From assembly GCA_021390615.1 (NCBI GenBank), contig JAJEJU010000025.1, forward strand, positions 620,001-684,000: a stretch of DNA of 64,000 bases, read 5' to 3'. The translations under genes were made by a program, and so were the position numbers. Positions 54,669 to 62,933 of the stretch are shown in pieces (within the stretch, counting starts at the first letter, position 1; every line of letters begins with the position of its first letter). This DNA is from Rhodanobacteraceae bacterium ZG21-1 (lineage in GTDB: Bacteria; Pseudomonadota; Gammaproteobacteria; Xanthomonadales; Rhodanobacteraceae). The notes under the pieces were generated by a model that saw only the letters and a program-made list of their open reading frames with translations, was not told the origin of the DNA and ran no database searches.

Positions 54669-55190
54669 TCAATGCAGCGGCACGCTCTCCCGCATAGTCC
54701 CGTAGGCATGGGCAAGCACCGCTTCGGGGGCGGCTTCGCTCGAGGGGACTATCACGATGCTCACCGCAGGGCCGGCGTAGTCGATCACCGGCCCCCCCAG
54801 ACCGAAGCGCCCGGTCAACGTCGTCAGTAGCCGAGACCACAAGACCTCGCCTGACGCATCCGGGTCGACGCGCGAGGCCTGGGTGATCGCAGCGAACCAT
54901 CCTTTGCCGAGATAAGCCAGATAGTCGCCGGCACCGAAGACCCTCGACAGACGCCCTTGCACCGCCATCCGGAATCGATTGGCCGTCTCACGGCCGTAAA
55001 GCTCTCGAATGGCTCCGAATTGCCGCAGCTCGATGGCCGCCAGCATCAAGGGAATGCCCGTGTTACCTGAAGTCGCCAGGCGGCGCGCCAGCTCGGCCAT
55101 CAAATCCGGCTGATGGAGAGGCGTATCGATCGCCCTGCTGGCATGAACCCAGGCGTCGGCCTGGTCGGATTCCGGCGCACTTCGTCCCAT
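54669..55190 (-). CDS. Degenerate GGDEF-like domain protein
   Basis: This is a cytoplasmic protein of 173 residues. ATG 55190 follows GGAGG/AGGTG; longer in-frame starts exist at 55226 and 55280. The fold pattern of a diguanylate cyclase is recognisable: LMLAAIELRQFGAIRELYGR (normally D-x-D-x-F-K..N-D..G-H), ANRFRMAVQGRLSRVFGAGD, then YLAYLGKGWFAAI where active enzymes have R-[LY]-G-G-D-E-F. The signature motif and the metal-binding Asp residues are lost, so enzymatic cyclic-di-GMP synthesis is not expected. A binding or scaffolding role is possible. The assignment rests on pattern only. Confidence 0.6.
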   Translation of the reverse strand: MGRSAPESDQADAWVHASRAIDTPLHQPDLMAELARRLATSGNTGIPLMLAAIELRQFGAIRELYGRETANRFRMAVQGRLSRVFGAGDYLAYLGKGWFAAITQASRVDPDASGEVLWSRLLTTLTGRFGLGGPVIDYAGPAVSIVIVPSSEAAPEAVLAHAYGTMRESVPLH

Positions 55191-55603
55191 CACCTTTGTG
55201 CCTCCGACTAGCTTCTCGCCCCCCATAGTGCTGAGCCTCGCTCTTCCGTCAGACAAGGCATGATCACTGGTTCTGCGCATCGATCGTGCTGCTCGCTACA
55301 TCAGACAGCCCGGTATCCACGCAAACCAATTATGGCTTTTATCCCAATCAGAAAAGTCCGATTTTCTCGGTATCAGATTGACAGATCACACTTCGGACTT
55401 CCGCGTGAAGGCAGTCACATCGCACCCGAACAAACCAGGCCATCCCCTGCAAAGTAGAGAGAAGCTGCCCTTGCTCAGCCCGAGCCACGTGATCGCAATG
55501 CCGCACTCTTCGGCCAGTCTCGCCGTGCCTGTCGAACGATATGTTGGATCACCAGCGTTCGACCTACGCCCAGCCGGAGCTCGCCTATGACGCAAAGCCT
55601 CCC
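55191..55603. other. Intergenic region without a supported gene
   Basis: 413 nt. The 55290-55400 stretch is comparatively A/T-rich and may carry the promoter of the degenerate GGDEF gene. No coding frame with support. Confidence 0.35.
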
Positions 55604-55771
55604 ATGACAGCAACGATGCTCGCCACGTGGCGCAAGCTCTCGCCCAGCCTTTGGATGGCCGAATGCCGGATCGGCGGCAAAACCCTCGGCCGCAGCACGA
55701 CCCAAGCTATCTGGATGTACGCCAGGCAGATCCGCCGCGTCCTCGCAAGCTCATTCGTCGGAGCCCGATAG
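55604..55771 (+). CDS. Possible small hypothetical protein, 55 residues
   Basis: A short frame encodes MTATMLATWRKLSPSLWMAE followed by a basic stretch ending RRVLASSFVGAR. The composition (Trp, Arg, hydrophobic periodicity) is plausible for a real small protein, but the ribosome binding site is weak and I recognise no family. It is included because it is the only protein-like frame in a 777-nt gap. Confidence 0.25.
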   Translation: MTATMLATWRKLSPSLWMAECRIGGKTLGRSTTQAIWMYARQIRRVLASSFVGAR

Positions 55772-55967
55772 CGTTACTGCCCATATAGATGAGTGCAGAA
55801 AACCCATCGGAGGTGAACCTTCTTGCACCTTTCGTAGCACCGCATCCATGCGGTCCTCCCGATGGCCTGGTTACGCGAGTGCCCAGGCGCACCCCGCACC
55901 GCGACAGGCAGCAGCCAAGCTGCCTGCCGCGGTGACTAGTCGACTCGACCGGGCGCCGCCGCAAACT

Positions 55968-56822
55968 TCATTCGGCGAAGAAGGCGCGGATGGCGTCGGC
56001 GATCTCGCGTGCATGTGTCTCCAGCGCGAAATGGCCGGTATCCAAGAAGCTCACCTGAGCCTCGGGAATGTCCCGCTTGTACGCTTCGGCGCCGGGTGGC
56101 AGAAAGAACGGATCGTGCTTGCCCCATACCGCCAGGAAGCGCGGCCGATGCTTGCGGAAATAAGCCTGAAAGGTCGGATAAAGCGCCACGTTGCTCTGGT
56201 AGTCCAGGAACAGATCCAGCTGGATGTCGTGGGCGCCGTCCCGTGCGAGATAGTAGTTGTCCAGGGCGATGCCATCCGGCGATACCTGCGCCTCGTCGGG
56301 CACGCCATGCGTGTACTGCCAGCGCACCGCGTCCGCCGCGAGAAATCCACGCAAGGCCTCGCGATTGGCGGCACTCGGCTCCTGCCAGTAGGCCTGGATC
56401 GGATTCCAACCATCGCTCAGGCCTTCGACGTAGGCATTGCCGTTCTGGGAAATGATCGCGGTGATCCGCTCCGGATGCTTCACGGCGATGCGGAAGCCCG
56501 TCGGAGCGCCATAGTCGAACACGTAGATCGCGAATCGATCGAAACCCACCAGCTCGGTGAAGCGATCAATGATGTCAGCGATGCGCTCGAAGCTGTAGGT
56601 GAAGCGATCACGCGAGGGCATGTCGGACTGGCCGAACCCCGGCAGGTCGGGAGCCACAATGTGGAAGCGGTCCTGCAGCAACGGAATCAAATCACGAAAC
56701 ATGTGGCTGGAACTCGGGAAGCCATGCAGCAGCAACAGCTTCGGCTTTCCCGGCGTGCCGGCTTCGCGATAGGAAATCTTGAAGCCGTCGACATCGGCTT
56801 GACGGTAGTGGATCTCGGACAT
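55968..56822 (-). CDS. Alpha/beta hydrolase, haloalkane dehalogenase/epoxide hydrolase type
   Basis: This is a cytoplasmic hydrolase of 284 residues. ATG 56822 has AGGAG 8 nt upstream. The fold is complete: LLLLHGFPSSSHMFRDLIP (HG-x-P oxyanion region), VAPDLPGFGQSDMP, a nucleophile elbow IYVFDYGAPTGFRIA with Asp in place of Ser, and the catalytic His in LDTGHFALETH. An Asp nucleophile places it with haloalkane dehalogenases and epoxide hydrolases, which form an alkyl-enzyme ester. The cap domain includes WNPIQAYWQEPSAANREALR. The substrate is unknown. It is on the same strand as the hydrolase at 57032 but separated by 209 nt. Confidence 0.88.
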   Translation of the reverse strand: MSEIHYRQADVDGFKISYREAGTPGKPKLLLLHGFPSSSHMFRDLIPLLQDRFHIVAPDLPGFGQSDMPSRDRFTYSFERIADIIDRFTELVGFDRFAIYVFDYGAPTGFRIAVKHPERITAIISQNGNAYVEGLSDGWNPIQAYWQEPSAANREALRGFLAADAVRWQYTHGVPDEAQVSPDGIALDNYYLARDGAHDIQLDLFLDYQSNVALYPTFQAYFRKHRPRFLAVWGKHDPFFLPPGAEAYKRDIPEAQVSFLDTGHFALETHAREIADAIRAFFAE

Positions 56823-57031
56823 GGGGATACTCCTTCGGATGGATGCCACTGGAACAACGGTGAAGAGGGATGGATTGCGATGGGTGGCTGAATCGATGGC
56901 TGTGTCGTCATCGCCGACGACCTGATATCGCTGCCGGCAGGAGAAGGCGGAGTTCGCGTATCACTGCAGAGTCAGCGCCTCGCGCTACGGACAGCTCAAG
57001 CCCTGCGCCGACAGGCAGGCCATCGCCTCGC

Positions 57032-57724
57032 TCAGCCCGCGAGCTGACGTACAACCTCGACGATGAGCCTGGACACCACCGCGGGCGCGCTCACGCTCGG
57101 CAGGTGATCGACTGGGGCGGCGACGACATGCGCCCCCATGCGTTCGGCCATGAAGCGCTGCGTTCTCTCCGGGATCATGCGGTCGTCCTCGGCGAGCAGG
57201 TACCAGGCCGGCACGCTCTTCCACAGAGGCTCGCCCACGGCGACCGTGATGCAGGCCGGCGCGATGGGGTGTTGGGTCACGGCGAGCGCCTGCTGCTCCT
57301 GCGCCGTCGCGTGCTGTGCGAAGGCGGTCGCGAAGGCCTCGGCCGGCAATCGAATTCGCCCATCCTGGCCGGGCGCCAGCGCCGGCGTCCACTCATCGTG
57401 CCCGAAACGATTGAACACGTCGGCCACCGTCTCGCCCCGATCCGGAGCCACGCCTGCGATATACACCAGCGCCTGCACCTGCCGGCTTTGCGTTGCGGCG
57501 ATCACCGCACCGGCATAAGCGTGACCGACCAGGATCACCGGCCCGCCGAGCTCCGCCAGCTTTCCGTCCAGCGCGGCGACATCGCCGGGCAGCGACAGCA
57601 TCGGCAGGCTCAAAGTAACCGCTTCAATGGATTCGTCTCTCAGAGACTCAATTACTTTGCTCCAGCTCGAGCCGTCCGCCCAAGCACCGTGAATCAGAAC
57701 TACGGTAGCTGCTTTCTTGCTCAT
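57032..57724 (-). CDS. Alpha/beta-fold hydrolase-like protein with Ala at the nucleophile position
   Basis: The product has 230 residues and resembles the plant SABP2/hydroxynitrile-lyase-like bacterial esterases. The N-terminus TVVLIHGAWADGSSWSKVIE and the C-terminus with the usual Asp (LLAEDDRMIPERTQRFMAER) and His (VAAPVDHLPSVSAP) are intact. The nucleophile elbow, normally G-H-S-Y-G-G, reads LVGHAYAGAVI, so the catalytic Ser is Ala. Either it works by another mechanism, such as binding or a lyase reaction, or the subfamily is naturally non-hydrolytic. It is divergent from the ABATE/CGNR regulator, with a 155-nt spacer. Confidence 0.85.
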   Translation of the reverse strand: MSKKAATVVLIHGAWADGSSWSKVIESLRDESIEAVTLSLPMLSLPGDVAALDGKLAELGGPVILVGHAYAGAVIAATQSRQVQALVYIAGVAPDRGETVADVFNRFGHDEWTPALAPGQDGRIRLPAEAFATAFAQHATAQEQQALAVTQHPIAPACITVAVGEPLWKSVPAWYLLAEDDRMIPERTQRFMAERMGAHVVAAPVDHLPSVSAPAVVSRLIVEVVRQLAG

Positions 57725-57795
57725 TTCGGCTGATTCCTTGAAGTTCTTCGGAAGTTTCGGAAGGCCAGCTTGCCGCTGGCATGAGTAACCTGGAT

Positions 57796-57844
57796 AAATT
57801 TGTTTTGGAGGTTATGTTCACGTGCGTAACTTGTCAACAAATTT
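57796..57844. promoter_or_regulatory. Inverted repeat in the hydrolase-CGNR divergent promoter region
   Basis: AAATTTGTT (57796-57804) and AACAAATTT (57836-57844) are perfect inverted 9-mers 31 nt apart. Between them lies a second, imperfect palindrome GTTATGTTCACGTGCGTAAC. The whole region is A/T-rich for this genome and lies between two divergent starts, so it is a good candidate operator for the CGNR regulator. Confidence 0.45.
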
Positions 57845-57879
57845 TTATGTGGTTACCATCGCAGCCAAGGAGAACCCGC

Positions 57880-58512
57880 ATGAGCCAGCCCACGCCCGCC
57901 CTTTTCCTGGCCGACTCGCGCGGCCTGGATTTCCTCAATTCGGTGGCCACCCCGGTGGACACGCCCATCGACTGGCTGGAGGACGGCGACGGCCTGTTGC
58001 GCTGGCTGCGGCAGGCGGAGCTGGTGCCGGACAGCGTGCTACGCGCGGTTCGCGAGCGCGCCATTCCGGGAGAAATCGACGGCCTCGCCGCGCAAGCCAG
58101 GGCGCTGCGCGATTGGTTCCGCGCATTCGTCAGCACGCATATGGGGCGCTCCTTGCGAAAGGCCGACCTCGGCGCACTCGAACCCCTCAACGAGTTGTTG
58201 AGGCGCGACCAGAATCACCATGAGATCGTGGCGCAGCCGCCGGGCGAGCCATCCGCATTCACCCTGACGCAAATGCGGCGCTGGAACGCTCCCGATGCCT
58301 TGCTCGTGCCGGTCGCGGAAGCGATGGCCCGCCTGGTCTGCGACGAAGATTTCGCCCAGGTGAAAGCCTGCCAGGGCCCCGCCTGCACGCTGCTGTTCGT
58401 CGACCACACCCGAGGCCGCGCGCGGCGCTGGTGCAGCATGGCCCAATGCGGCAATCGTGCGAAGCAGGCAGCGCATCGGCAACGACGGAAAGAAGCGGCT
58501 GACAGCGAGTAG
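57880..58512 (+). CDS. ABATE-domain protein with C-terminal CGNR zinc finger, probable transcription regulator
   Basis: The product has 210 residues. ATG 57880 has AAGGAG 7 nt upstream and gives MSQPTPALFLADSRGLDFLN; the frame opens ~33 codons earlier. The N-terminal ABATE domain is typical (ADSRGLDFLNSVATPVDTPI, DWLEDGDGLLRWLRQAEL). The C-terminal CGNR zinc finger has its four Cys: KACQGPACTLLFVDHTRGRA and RRWCSMAQCGNRAKQAAHRQ. Such proteins are regarded as stress-linked DNA-binding regulators. It is divergent from the hydrolase at 57032, which is the obvious candidate target. Confidence 0.9.
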   Translation: MSQPTPALFLADSRGLDFLNSVATPVDTPIDWLEDGDGLLRWLRQAELVPDSVLRAVRERAIPGEIDGLAAQARALRDWFRAFVSTHMGRSLRKADLGALEPLNELLRRDQNHHEIVAQPPGEPSAFTLTQMRRWNAPDALLVPVAEAMARLVCDEDFAQVKACQGPACTLLFVDHTRGRARRWCSMAQCGNRAKQAAHRQRRKEAADSE

Positions 58513-58810
58513 CTTGGCGCGAAGCACAAACGCCACGAAGCAAACGTCGCGCTCGACGATAGCGAGGCTGCTCGAACCTCACACGTCGACGGCGAAGGCG
58601 GATGTGCCTGCCATTCCTAGGCATGGCAGGCGCCGGGGTCATCAGCGCTGCCACCCCACGTGATAGAGACCACGCCGCTGGGGGCAAGCAGAGGCTAGGC
58701 GAACTCGCGACGCGAAAGCCCGCCTCACGCCTTCATGGATTTCATCGGCGAGTACGACGATGCATCAAGCTGCAGCGGCCGCGTTTCGCCTTGACTTCAG
58801 CGACGCGCAC

Positions 58811-59470
58811 TCATTGGCGATGGCCGCGCGGCTTCTGGCTGCGCTTTCGTGCAGCAGGAACACGCGATGCGTCGTCACTCGACGCAGGGCCGCCGGCGTT
58901 CAGGCGCTCGATCCAGGACAGATGGTCGACATAGGCCAGGAACTGTTGCAGATAGCCTGGCGACAGCTCGCGCATCAAGGCGATCGAGCGATGGACCAGG
59001 GCGGCCGAATTCAGCGGGCCTGCATCGGTGGGCACATGTTCCAGCGATTGCCGCAGCTGACTTTCCGCACGAAGCCTGGACCAGAGGCGGCGGAATTCGG
59101 CCAGCGTCTCGGTGATCGGCATCGCAGGCGCGACGACAGCCCCATCGCTTGCCGCGCGCTCATCCGCAAGCTCCACGCTGCGGCCGCTCATGTCATCGAC
59201 CAACTGGCCAAGCTCGCCGCGCCCGGGTCCAGGCAACGTCACGCCGGCATCATGCACGGCATCGGGCGCCCTGCCCTCGAGATCGTCGGCATAGGCCTGG
59301 AGCAGCGCGGAAAGGCGCTGCTCCAGCAAGTCTCGCACCGTACCTGCGTGCAGGACTAAGCGCCTGTCGAGCGCCTCCATGACATGGAAGCGCAGCGGAT
59401 CGAGGCGATCGGCCTGCTGCTCGCGCCAGGCATCGAGCACGGCCCAGGCCGGCGTCTGCGCATCATCCAT
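58811..59470 (-). CDS. DUF2894 family protein
   Basis: The product has 219 residues and is the last gene of a four-gene operon. ATG 59470 overlaps the stop of the OmpA/MotB-like gene by 8 nt. It begins MDDAQTPAWAVLDAWREQQA and contains the family segments VMEALDRRLVLHAGTVRDLL and LGQLVDDMSGRS. The C-terminus (SPGYLQQFLAYVDHLSWIER) is followed by a Lys/Arg-rich tail. It is helical, without signal peptide or membrane segment, so it is probably a cytoplasmic partner of the membrane proteins upstream. The function of the family is unknown. Confidence 0.82.
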   Translation of the reverse strand: MDDAQTPAWAVLDAWREQQADRLDPLRFHVMEALDRRLVLHAGTVRDLLEQRLSALLQAYADDLEGRAPDAVHDAGVTLPGPGRGELGQLVDDMSGRSVELADERAASDGAVVAPAMPITETLAEFRRLWSRLRAESQLRQSLEHVPTDAGPLNSAALVHRSIALMRELSPGYLQQFLAYVDHLSWIERLNAGGPASSDDASRVPAARKRSQKPRGHRQ

Positions 59471-60110
59471 GCGGCGGACTCGCATTCGCCGACGGCTTCG
59501 GCACCGGGGCGATTTCCACGCGGCGATTCTTGGCTCGGCCGGCATCGTCGGCATTCGGGCTCACCGGCTGCTCCGAACCGAACGCGGCAGCGAAGACCGA
59601 GGAGGCCGGCACACCCTCCGCAACGAGGGCGCGGGTCACGGTCAGCGCGCGCTGCGCGGACAGCTCCCAGTTGTCGGCGAACTGCCGATTGTCCTGGTGC
59701 ACCGGCTGGTCGTCGGTGAAGCCGCTGACCATCAGCATTTCGTCGCGCGAGCCGAGATAGCTCGAGAGCGGCCCGGCCAGGCTTTTCAGCAATTCCCGTC
59801 CCTGCGGCTGCAACTGATCGGAATTCAGCGCGAACAGCACATTGCCACGGATGCCGATGCGCCCGTCGACCAGGGTGACCCGGCCGGCGGCCAGTGGCAC
59901 CGCGAGGGCCTGTTCCAGGGCCATGCGCCGTTGCGCCTCGGCCTGCCGCTGGCGCAGCGCTTCGTCCAACTGACCCGAGAGCTGCAGCTGCGCGCCGATC
60001 ACCCCGACCAGGATCAGCACGAACACGCCCAGCAGCACCGACATCAGGTCGCCGAAAGCGGCCCAGATCGGCGCCGCCGATGCCGACTCCATCTCGATGT
60101 CGTCGTTCAT
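59463..60110 (-). CDS. MotB/OmpA-like membrane protein (ion-channel plus peptidoglycan-binding domain)
   Basis: The product has 215 residues. One N-terminal membrane helix (FGDLMSVLLGVFVLILVGVI) has an Asp at residue 21 near its start, the position of the proton-carrying Asp of MotB, TolR and ZorB. A short coiled linker (LDEALRQRQAEAQRRMALEQ) leads to a complete OmpA-like peptidoglycan-binding domain: NVLFALNSDQLQPQGRELLK, MLMVSGFTDDQPVHQDNRQF, NWELSAQRALTVTRALVAEG, and NADDAGRAKNRRVEI. Its ATG overlaps the stop of the MotA-like gene by 4 nt (ATGA). It should form the rotor-stator-like unit with that protein and anchor it to the cell wall. Confidence 0.9.
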   Translation of the reverse strand: MNDDIEMESASAAPIWAAFGDLMSVLLGVFVLILVGVIGAQLQLSGQLDEALRQRQAEAQRRMALEQALAVPLAAGRVTLVDGRIGIRGNVLFALNSDQLQPQGRELLKSLAGPLSSYLGSRDEMLMVSGFTDDQPVHQDNRQFADNWELSAQRALTVTRALVAEGVPASSVFAAAFGSEQPVSPNADDAGRAKNRRVEIAPVPKPSANASPPHG

Positions 60111-62203
60111 GCCCGCTCGCTGCCGGCCGGCTTCTTGCGCGCGGCGACCCGCTGCAGATCCTCGATGATCTGCTTCTGCGACAACACGCTCAGGTCGACC
60201 ACTTCGCGAGCCTGCGCGACGTAGTACGCCAACTGCTCGTCGCTGCGCGCCTGCGATTTGTCCAGCGCATCGGCAACCTGCTGCAAACGCTCCATCAGCG
60301 CCTCGTTCGAATGGCCATACAACTGCACCGCCCCACCGAAGGCCTCGCTCAGGCTGGCTACTTCGGCGGCGCCGACGCTGACCTGAGCCGCCACCGCTTC
60401 GAGCTTGCCGGTCTCGGCGCTGACGTGATCCATGAAGCGCGTGCCGACGCGCTCCAGCAGTTCCGCCGACGTGCCGACCAGGGCTTCGACGGCCGAGCGC
60501 TGCTCGGTGGACGCGTGATTCACCGCATCAAGCAGCGTTTCCAGCGTGGCCAGCAGCCGGCTGCGCTCCTCCAGCATGGCAGTGTCGCGCACCATGCTGT
60601 CCGAGAGTTTCTGGCGCAGCTCGGCGACGACCTCGGCCGCCGCCCTTGGCGCCTCCGACGCTGCCTGCACCAGCCGCGAGATCTCGGCGATGGTGTCGCG
60701 AGCATGTGCCTGCGCCTGTGCCGAAATCTCGCTCGCGGTGCGCGCCAGCGCGTCGCAGATGTCCTGCTGCCGGCTCGCGGCCTGCTCGCCGGCCTGCTGC
60801 CACTGTCCGCTCAAGGTCGCCTGCATCGAGCCCAGTGTCTCGGCCCAGGTCGCCAGGCGTTCCTGGTCGCGCGATGCCAGCGCCGCCTGCAGCTCCGCGT
60901 GCGACTCGTGCAGGACGCGGACCAGCGACGACGCCTGCGTCTCGAAACTTGCCGCGGCGGCGCTCAAGGCCTGCTGATTGCGCGAGGCCAGCTCGTCGTT
61001 GACATCGCGCTGCCGCGACAACGCGCCGTCCCACGCCTTCGCCGCGCCGCTCGCCGCCGCGTCGAGGTGGGTCGACACGCTTTCGAGCAAGCCGGCGGAG
61101 CGCTCGCCGAAAGTCTCAGCGAAGCCGTCAAGCGAGACGCGCAGATCTCCGGCAAGCGCCTCGTTCGATCGCCGATGTTCCGCCAGCGCCTGGTTCCAGG
61201 TATCGGCCATGGCCGCAGCGGTGGCATCGAAGCCGGTCGATAGCGCATCCAGCTGCCGCTGCACGGCTTGCGTCACACCGGCATGCAGGGATGCGGTTTC
61301 CTGCGCGAGCCCCGCCATGGTGGTCGCCACCATCGGCTGCCACGCTGCGCCGGCGGCGCGCGCGCTTTCCAGCACGCCATCCTTCATGGATTGCTCCATG
61401 GAAGTGGCGAGGCGCGCATAGCTCGCCTCCAGCCTGGTGTGGAAGGCTGCATGGCCGTCCTCCTGCCGCTGGTTCGACGCAAGGCTGTGCTGCTCCATCG
61501 CCGTCATCATCGTCTGCAGGCGATCGACCAGAGTCGGCATCAGCTCGGTCTGCCGCTGCAGAAGCTTGAAAGCCTCTTCGCGCTGGTGAGCCTGCGAATG
61601 AACGCGCAGCGTCGTGGCGATCTTCGCATCCAGCAGCTGCAGAACCTGCATGCGTTCGCGCCGGCACAGCGCCGAAAGCAGCCCCAGCATGGCCGAACTG
61701 GCCACGCCGGCGATCGACGTGCCGAAGGCGAAACCCAAGCCCTTGACCGGCGCGGCGAGCGATCCGCGAATGGCCTGCAGGTCGGTCGCGCTTTCCAGCG
61801 CCATGCCGGTGCCCCTGAGCGTCGCCATCATGCCGAGCAAGGTACCCAGCATGCCCAGCAGCACCAGCAGGCCGGCCAGATACGGCGCGAGGGTCGGCGC
61901 CGGCAAGGCGATCCGCTCGCCTTCGATGCGCAAGCGCACCGGATGGCGCAGGCCGGGATGCAGGCGACCGAGCCAGTCGGCCAGGTTGGGCGGCGGCGCC
62001 GACAGTTCCGCGACGGCGCGCTGCAGGCCGGCCGTCGCCTCGCGGTAGCGATACAGCTCGAGCCCGCCGGCGAGATAGCAGACGGCGATCAGCATGACGA
62101 CAGCGGCGCCAAGCGGATTCGAGGCGATGTAGCCCGCCCCGATCCAGCACACCACCACCAGGCCGGCAGCGAACACCCCAAGATTGAGCAGATTTCTCAA
62201 CAT
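60107..62203 (-). CDS. DUF802 protein: MotA/TolQ/ExbB-like membrane channel with long coiled-coil tail
   Basis: The product has 698 residues. Membrane helices 1-2 lie near residues 5-48 (LGVFAAGLVVVCWIGAGYIA, LGAAVVMLIAVCYLAGGLEL). Helices 3-4 (YLAGLLVLLGMLGTLLGMMA, GLGFAFGTSIAGVASSAMLG) match the conserved MotA/TolQ/ExbB channel pair. From ~residue 190 to the end is a long Ala/Gln/Glu/Leu-rich cytoplasmic helix with methyl-accepting-protein-like heptads. ATG 62203 follows GGGAAA; a GTG at 62224 inside the upstream gene is possible. The tail plus the MotB-like partner recall ZorA-ZorB of the Zorya defence system, but DUF802 is a separate family. Confidence 0.87.
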   Translation of the reverse strand: MLRNLLNLGVFAAGLVVVCWIGAGYIASNPLGAAVVMLIAVCYLAGGLELYRYREATAGLQRAVAELSAPPPNLADWLGRLHPGLRHPVRLRIEGERIALPAPTLAPYLAGLLVLLGMLGTLLGMMATLRGTGMALESATDLQAIRGSLAAPVKGLGFAFGTSIAGVASSAMLGLLSALCRRERMQVLQLLDAKIATTLRVHSQAHQREEAFKLLQRQTELMPTLVDRLQTMMTAMEQHSLASNQRQEDGHAAFHTRLEASYARLATSMEQSMKDGVLESARAAGAAWQPMVATTMAGLAQETASLHAGVTQAVQRQLDALSTGFDATAAAMADTWNQALAEHRRSNEALAGDLRVSLDGFAETFGERSAGLLESVSTHLDAAASGAAKAWDGALSRQRDVNDELASRNQQALSAAAASFETQASSLVRVLHESHAELQAALASRDQERLATWAETLGSMQATLSGQWQQAGEQAASRQQDICDALARTASEISAQAQAHARDTIAEISRLVQAASEAPRAAAEVVAELRQKLSDSMVRDTAMLEERSRLLATLETLLDAVNHASTEQRSAVEALVGTSAELLERVGTRFMDHVSAETGKLEAVAAQVSVGAAEVASLSEAFGGAVQLYGHSNEALMERLQQVADALDKSQARSDEQLAYYVAQAREVVDLSVLSQKQIIEDLQRVAARKKPAGSERA

Positions 62204-62213
62204 AATTTCCCAG

Positions 62214-62933
62214 TCAGTCGGCACGAAGCGCGGCTAGCAGGCCGTCGATCGGTTGAAAGCGGACATCCAGTTCGGCGAGCAGCAGCTCGCGCATGTCGTT
62301 GCGGAAGGTTTCCAGCCACGCGCCGTGCGCCATGGCCGGTACGGGCTTCGCCTCGGACGATGCCTGCCGCAGGCGCTCGAAGCGCGCTCCCAGCAGCCCC
62401 GGCACGGCAGCCAGCAGCGTCTGCTCGCGCGGGCTCAGCGCTCGCTCCATCAGCGCATCCACTTCCGCCAGCCTGGCCATCTCGGTCGATTTCCGCGCCA
62501 GCGCATCGCGCAGACGGCCGCGCAGACGACCCGTAGTCGCCTGCATCTGTCGCTGCAGGGCAAGGCAGCGCTGACGAAAAACCGCATAGTCGATGGGCAG
62601 CGCCTGAGCGCCATCAGCCGCGTACAGGTCACCCACAGCACGAGCCCCGGCGACCTTCCACTCCTTTTCGGCAATCGCCTCAGCCAGGGTGGCTCGCGCC
62701 TGAGCGCATTCGTTCCGCACCTCGTGCTCCGCCGACGCTGCCTCCTGTTCGTGCTCGGCGGGCTGGCCATCGAGCGCAGTGGACAAGGCAATCGCGTGGG
62801 TCCAGTCGAGCCATTGGCTCAACAGGTCCGGCAGCGGCCGGTCGGATTGCGGGGCCTCGGCGCTCGTCAGGCGAGCGAGCAAGCGAATAAAGGTCGGGCC
62901 ACGTATCGTCGCCCGTTGAGGGACTTGCACCAT
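62214..62933 (-). CDS. DUF3348 family protein
   Basis: First gene of the operon, 239 residues. Family features include the N-terminus GPTFIRLLARLTSAEAPQSD, then LPDLLSQWLDWTHAIALSTA and the C-terminus LAELDVRFQPIDGLLAALRA. The middle is helical and charged (EVRNECAQARATLAEAIAEK, ALQRQMQATTGRLRGRLRDA). There is no signal peptide or membrane segment. Its stop is 10 nt before the ATG of the MotA-like gene. An A/T-rich stretch just upstream (around 62941-62963) is the likely promoter. The family has no known function but is found beside DUF802 and DUF2894. Confidence 0.85.
   Translation of the reverse strand: MVQVPQRATIRGPTFIRLLARLTSAEAPQSDRPLPDLLSQWLDWTHAIALSTALDGQPAEHEQEAASAEHEVRNECAQARATLAEAIAEKEWKVAGARAVGDLYAADGAQALPIDYAVFRQRCLALQRQMQATTGRLRGRLRDALARKSTEMARLAEVDALMERALSPREQTLLAAVPGLLGARFERLRQASSEAKPVPAMAHGAWLETFRNDMRELLLAELDVRFQPIDGLLAALRAD

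Noticed and set aside
58811-62933. A genuine Zorya defence system
   Set aside because: There are no ZorC, ZorD or ZorE homologues; the soluble partners are DUF3348 and DUF2894, and the MotA-like protein is of the DUF802 family. Only the motor architecture is similar.
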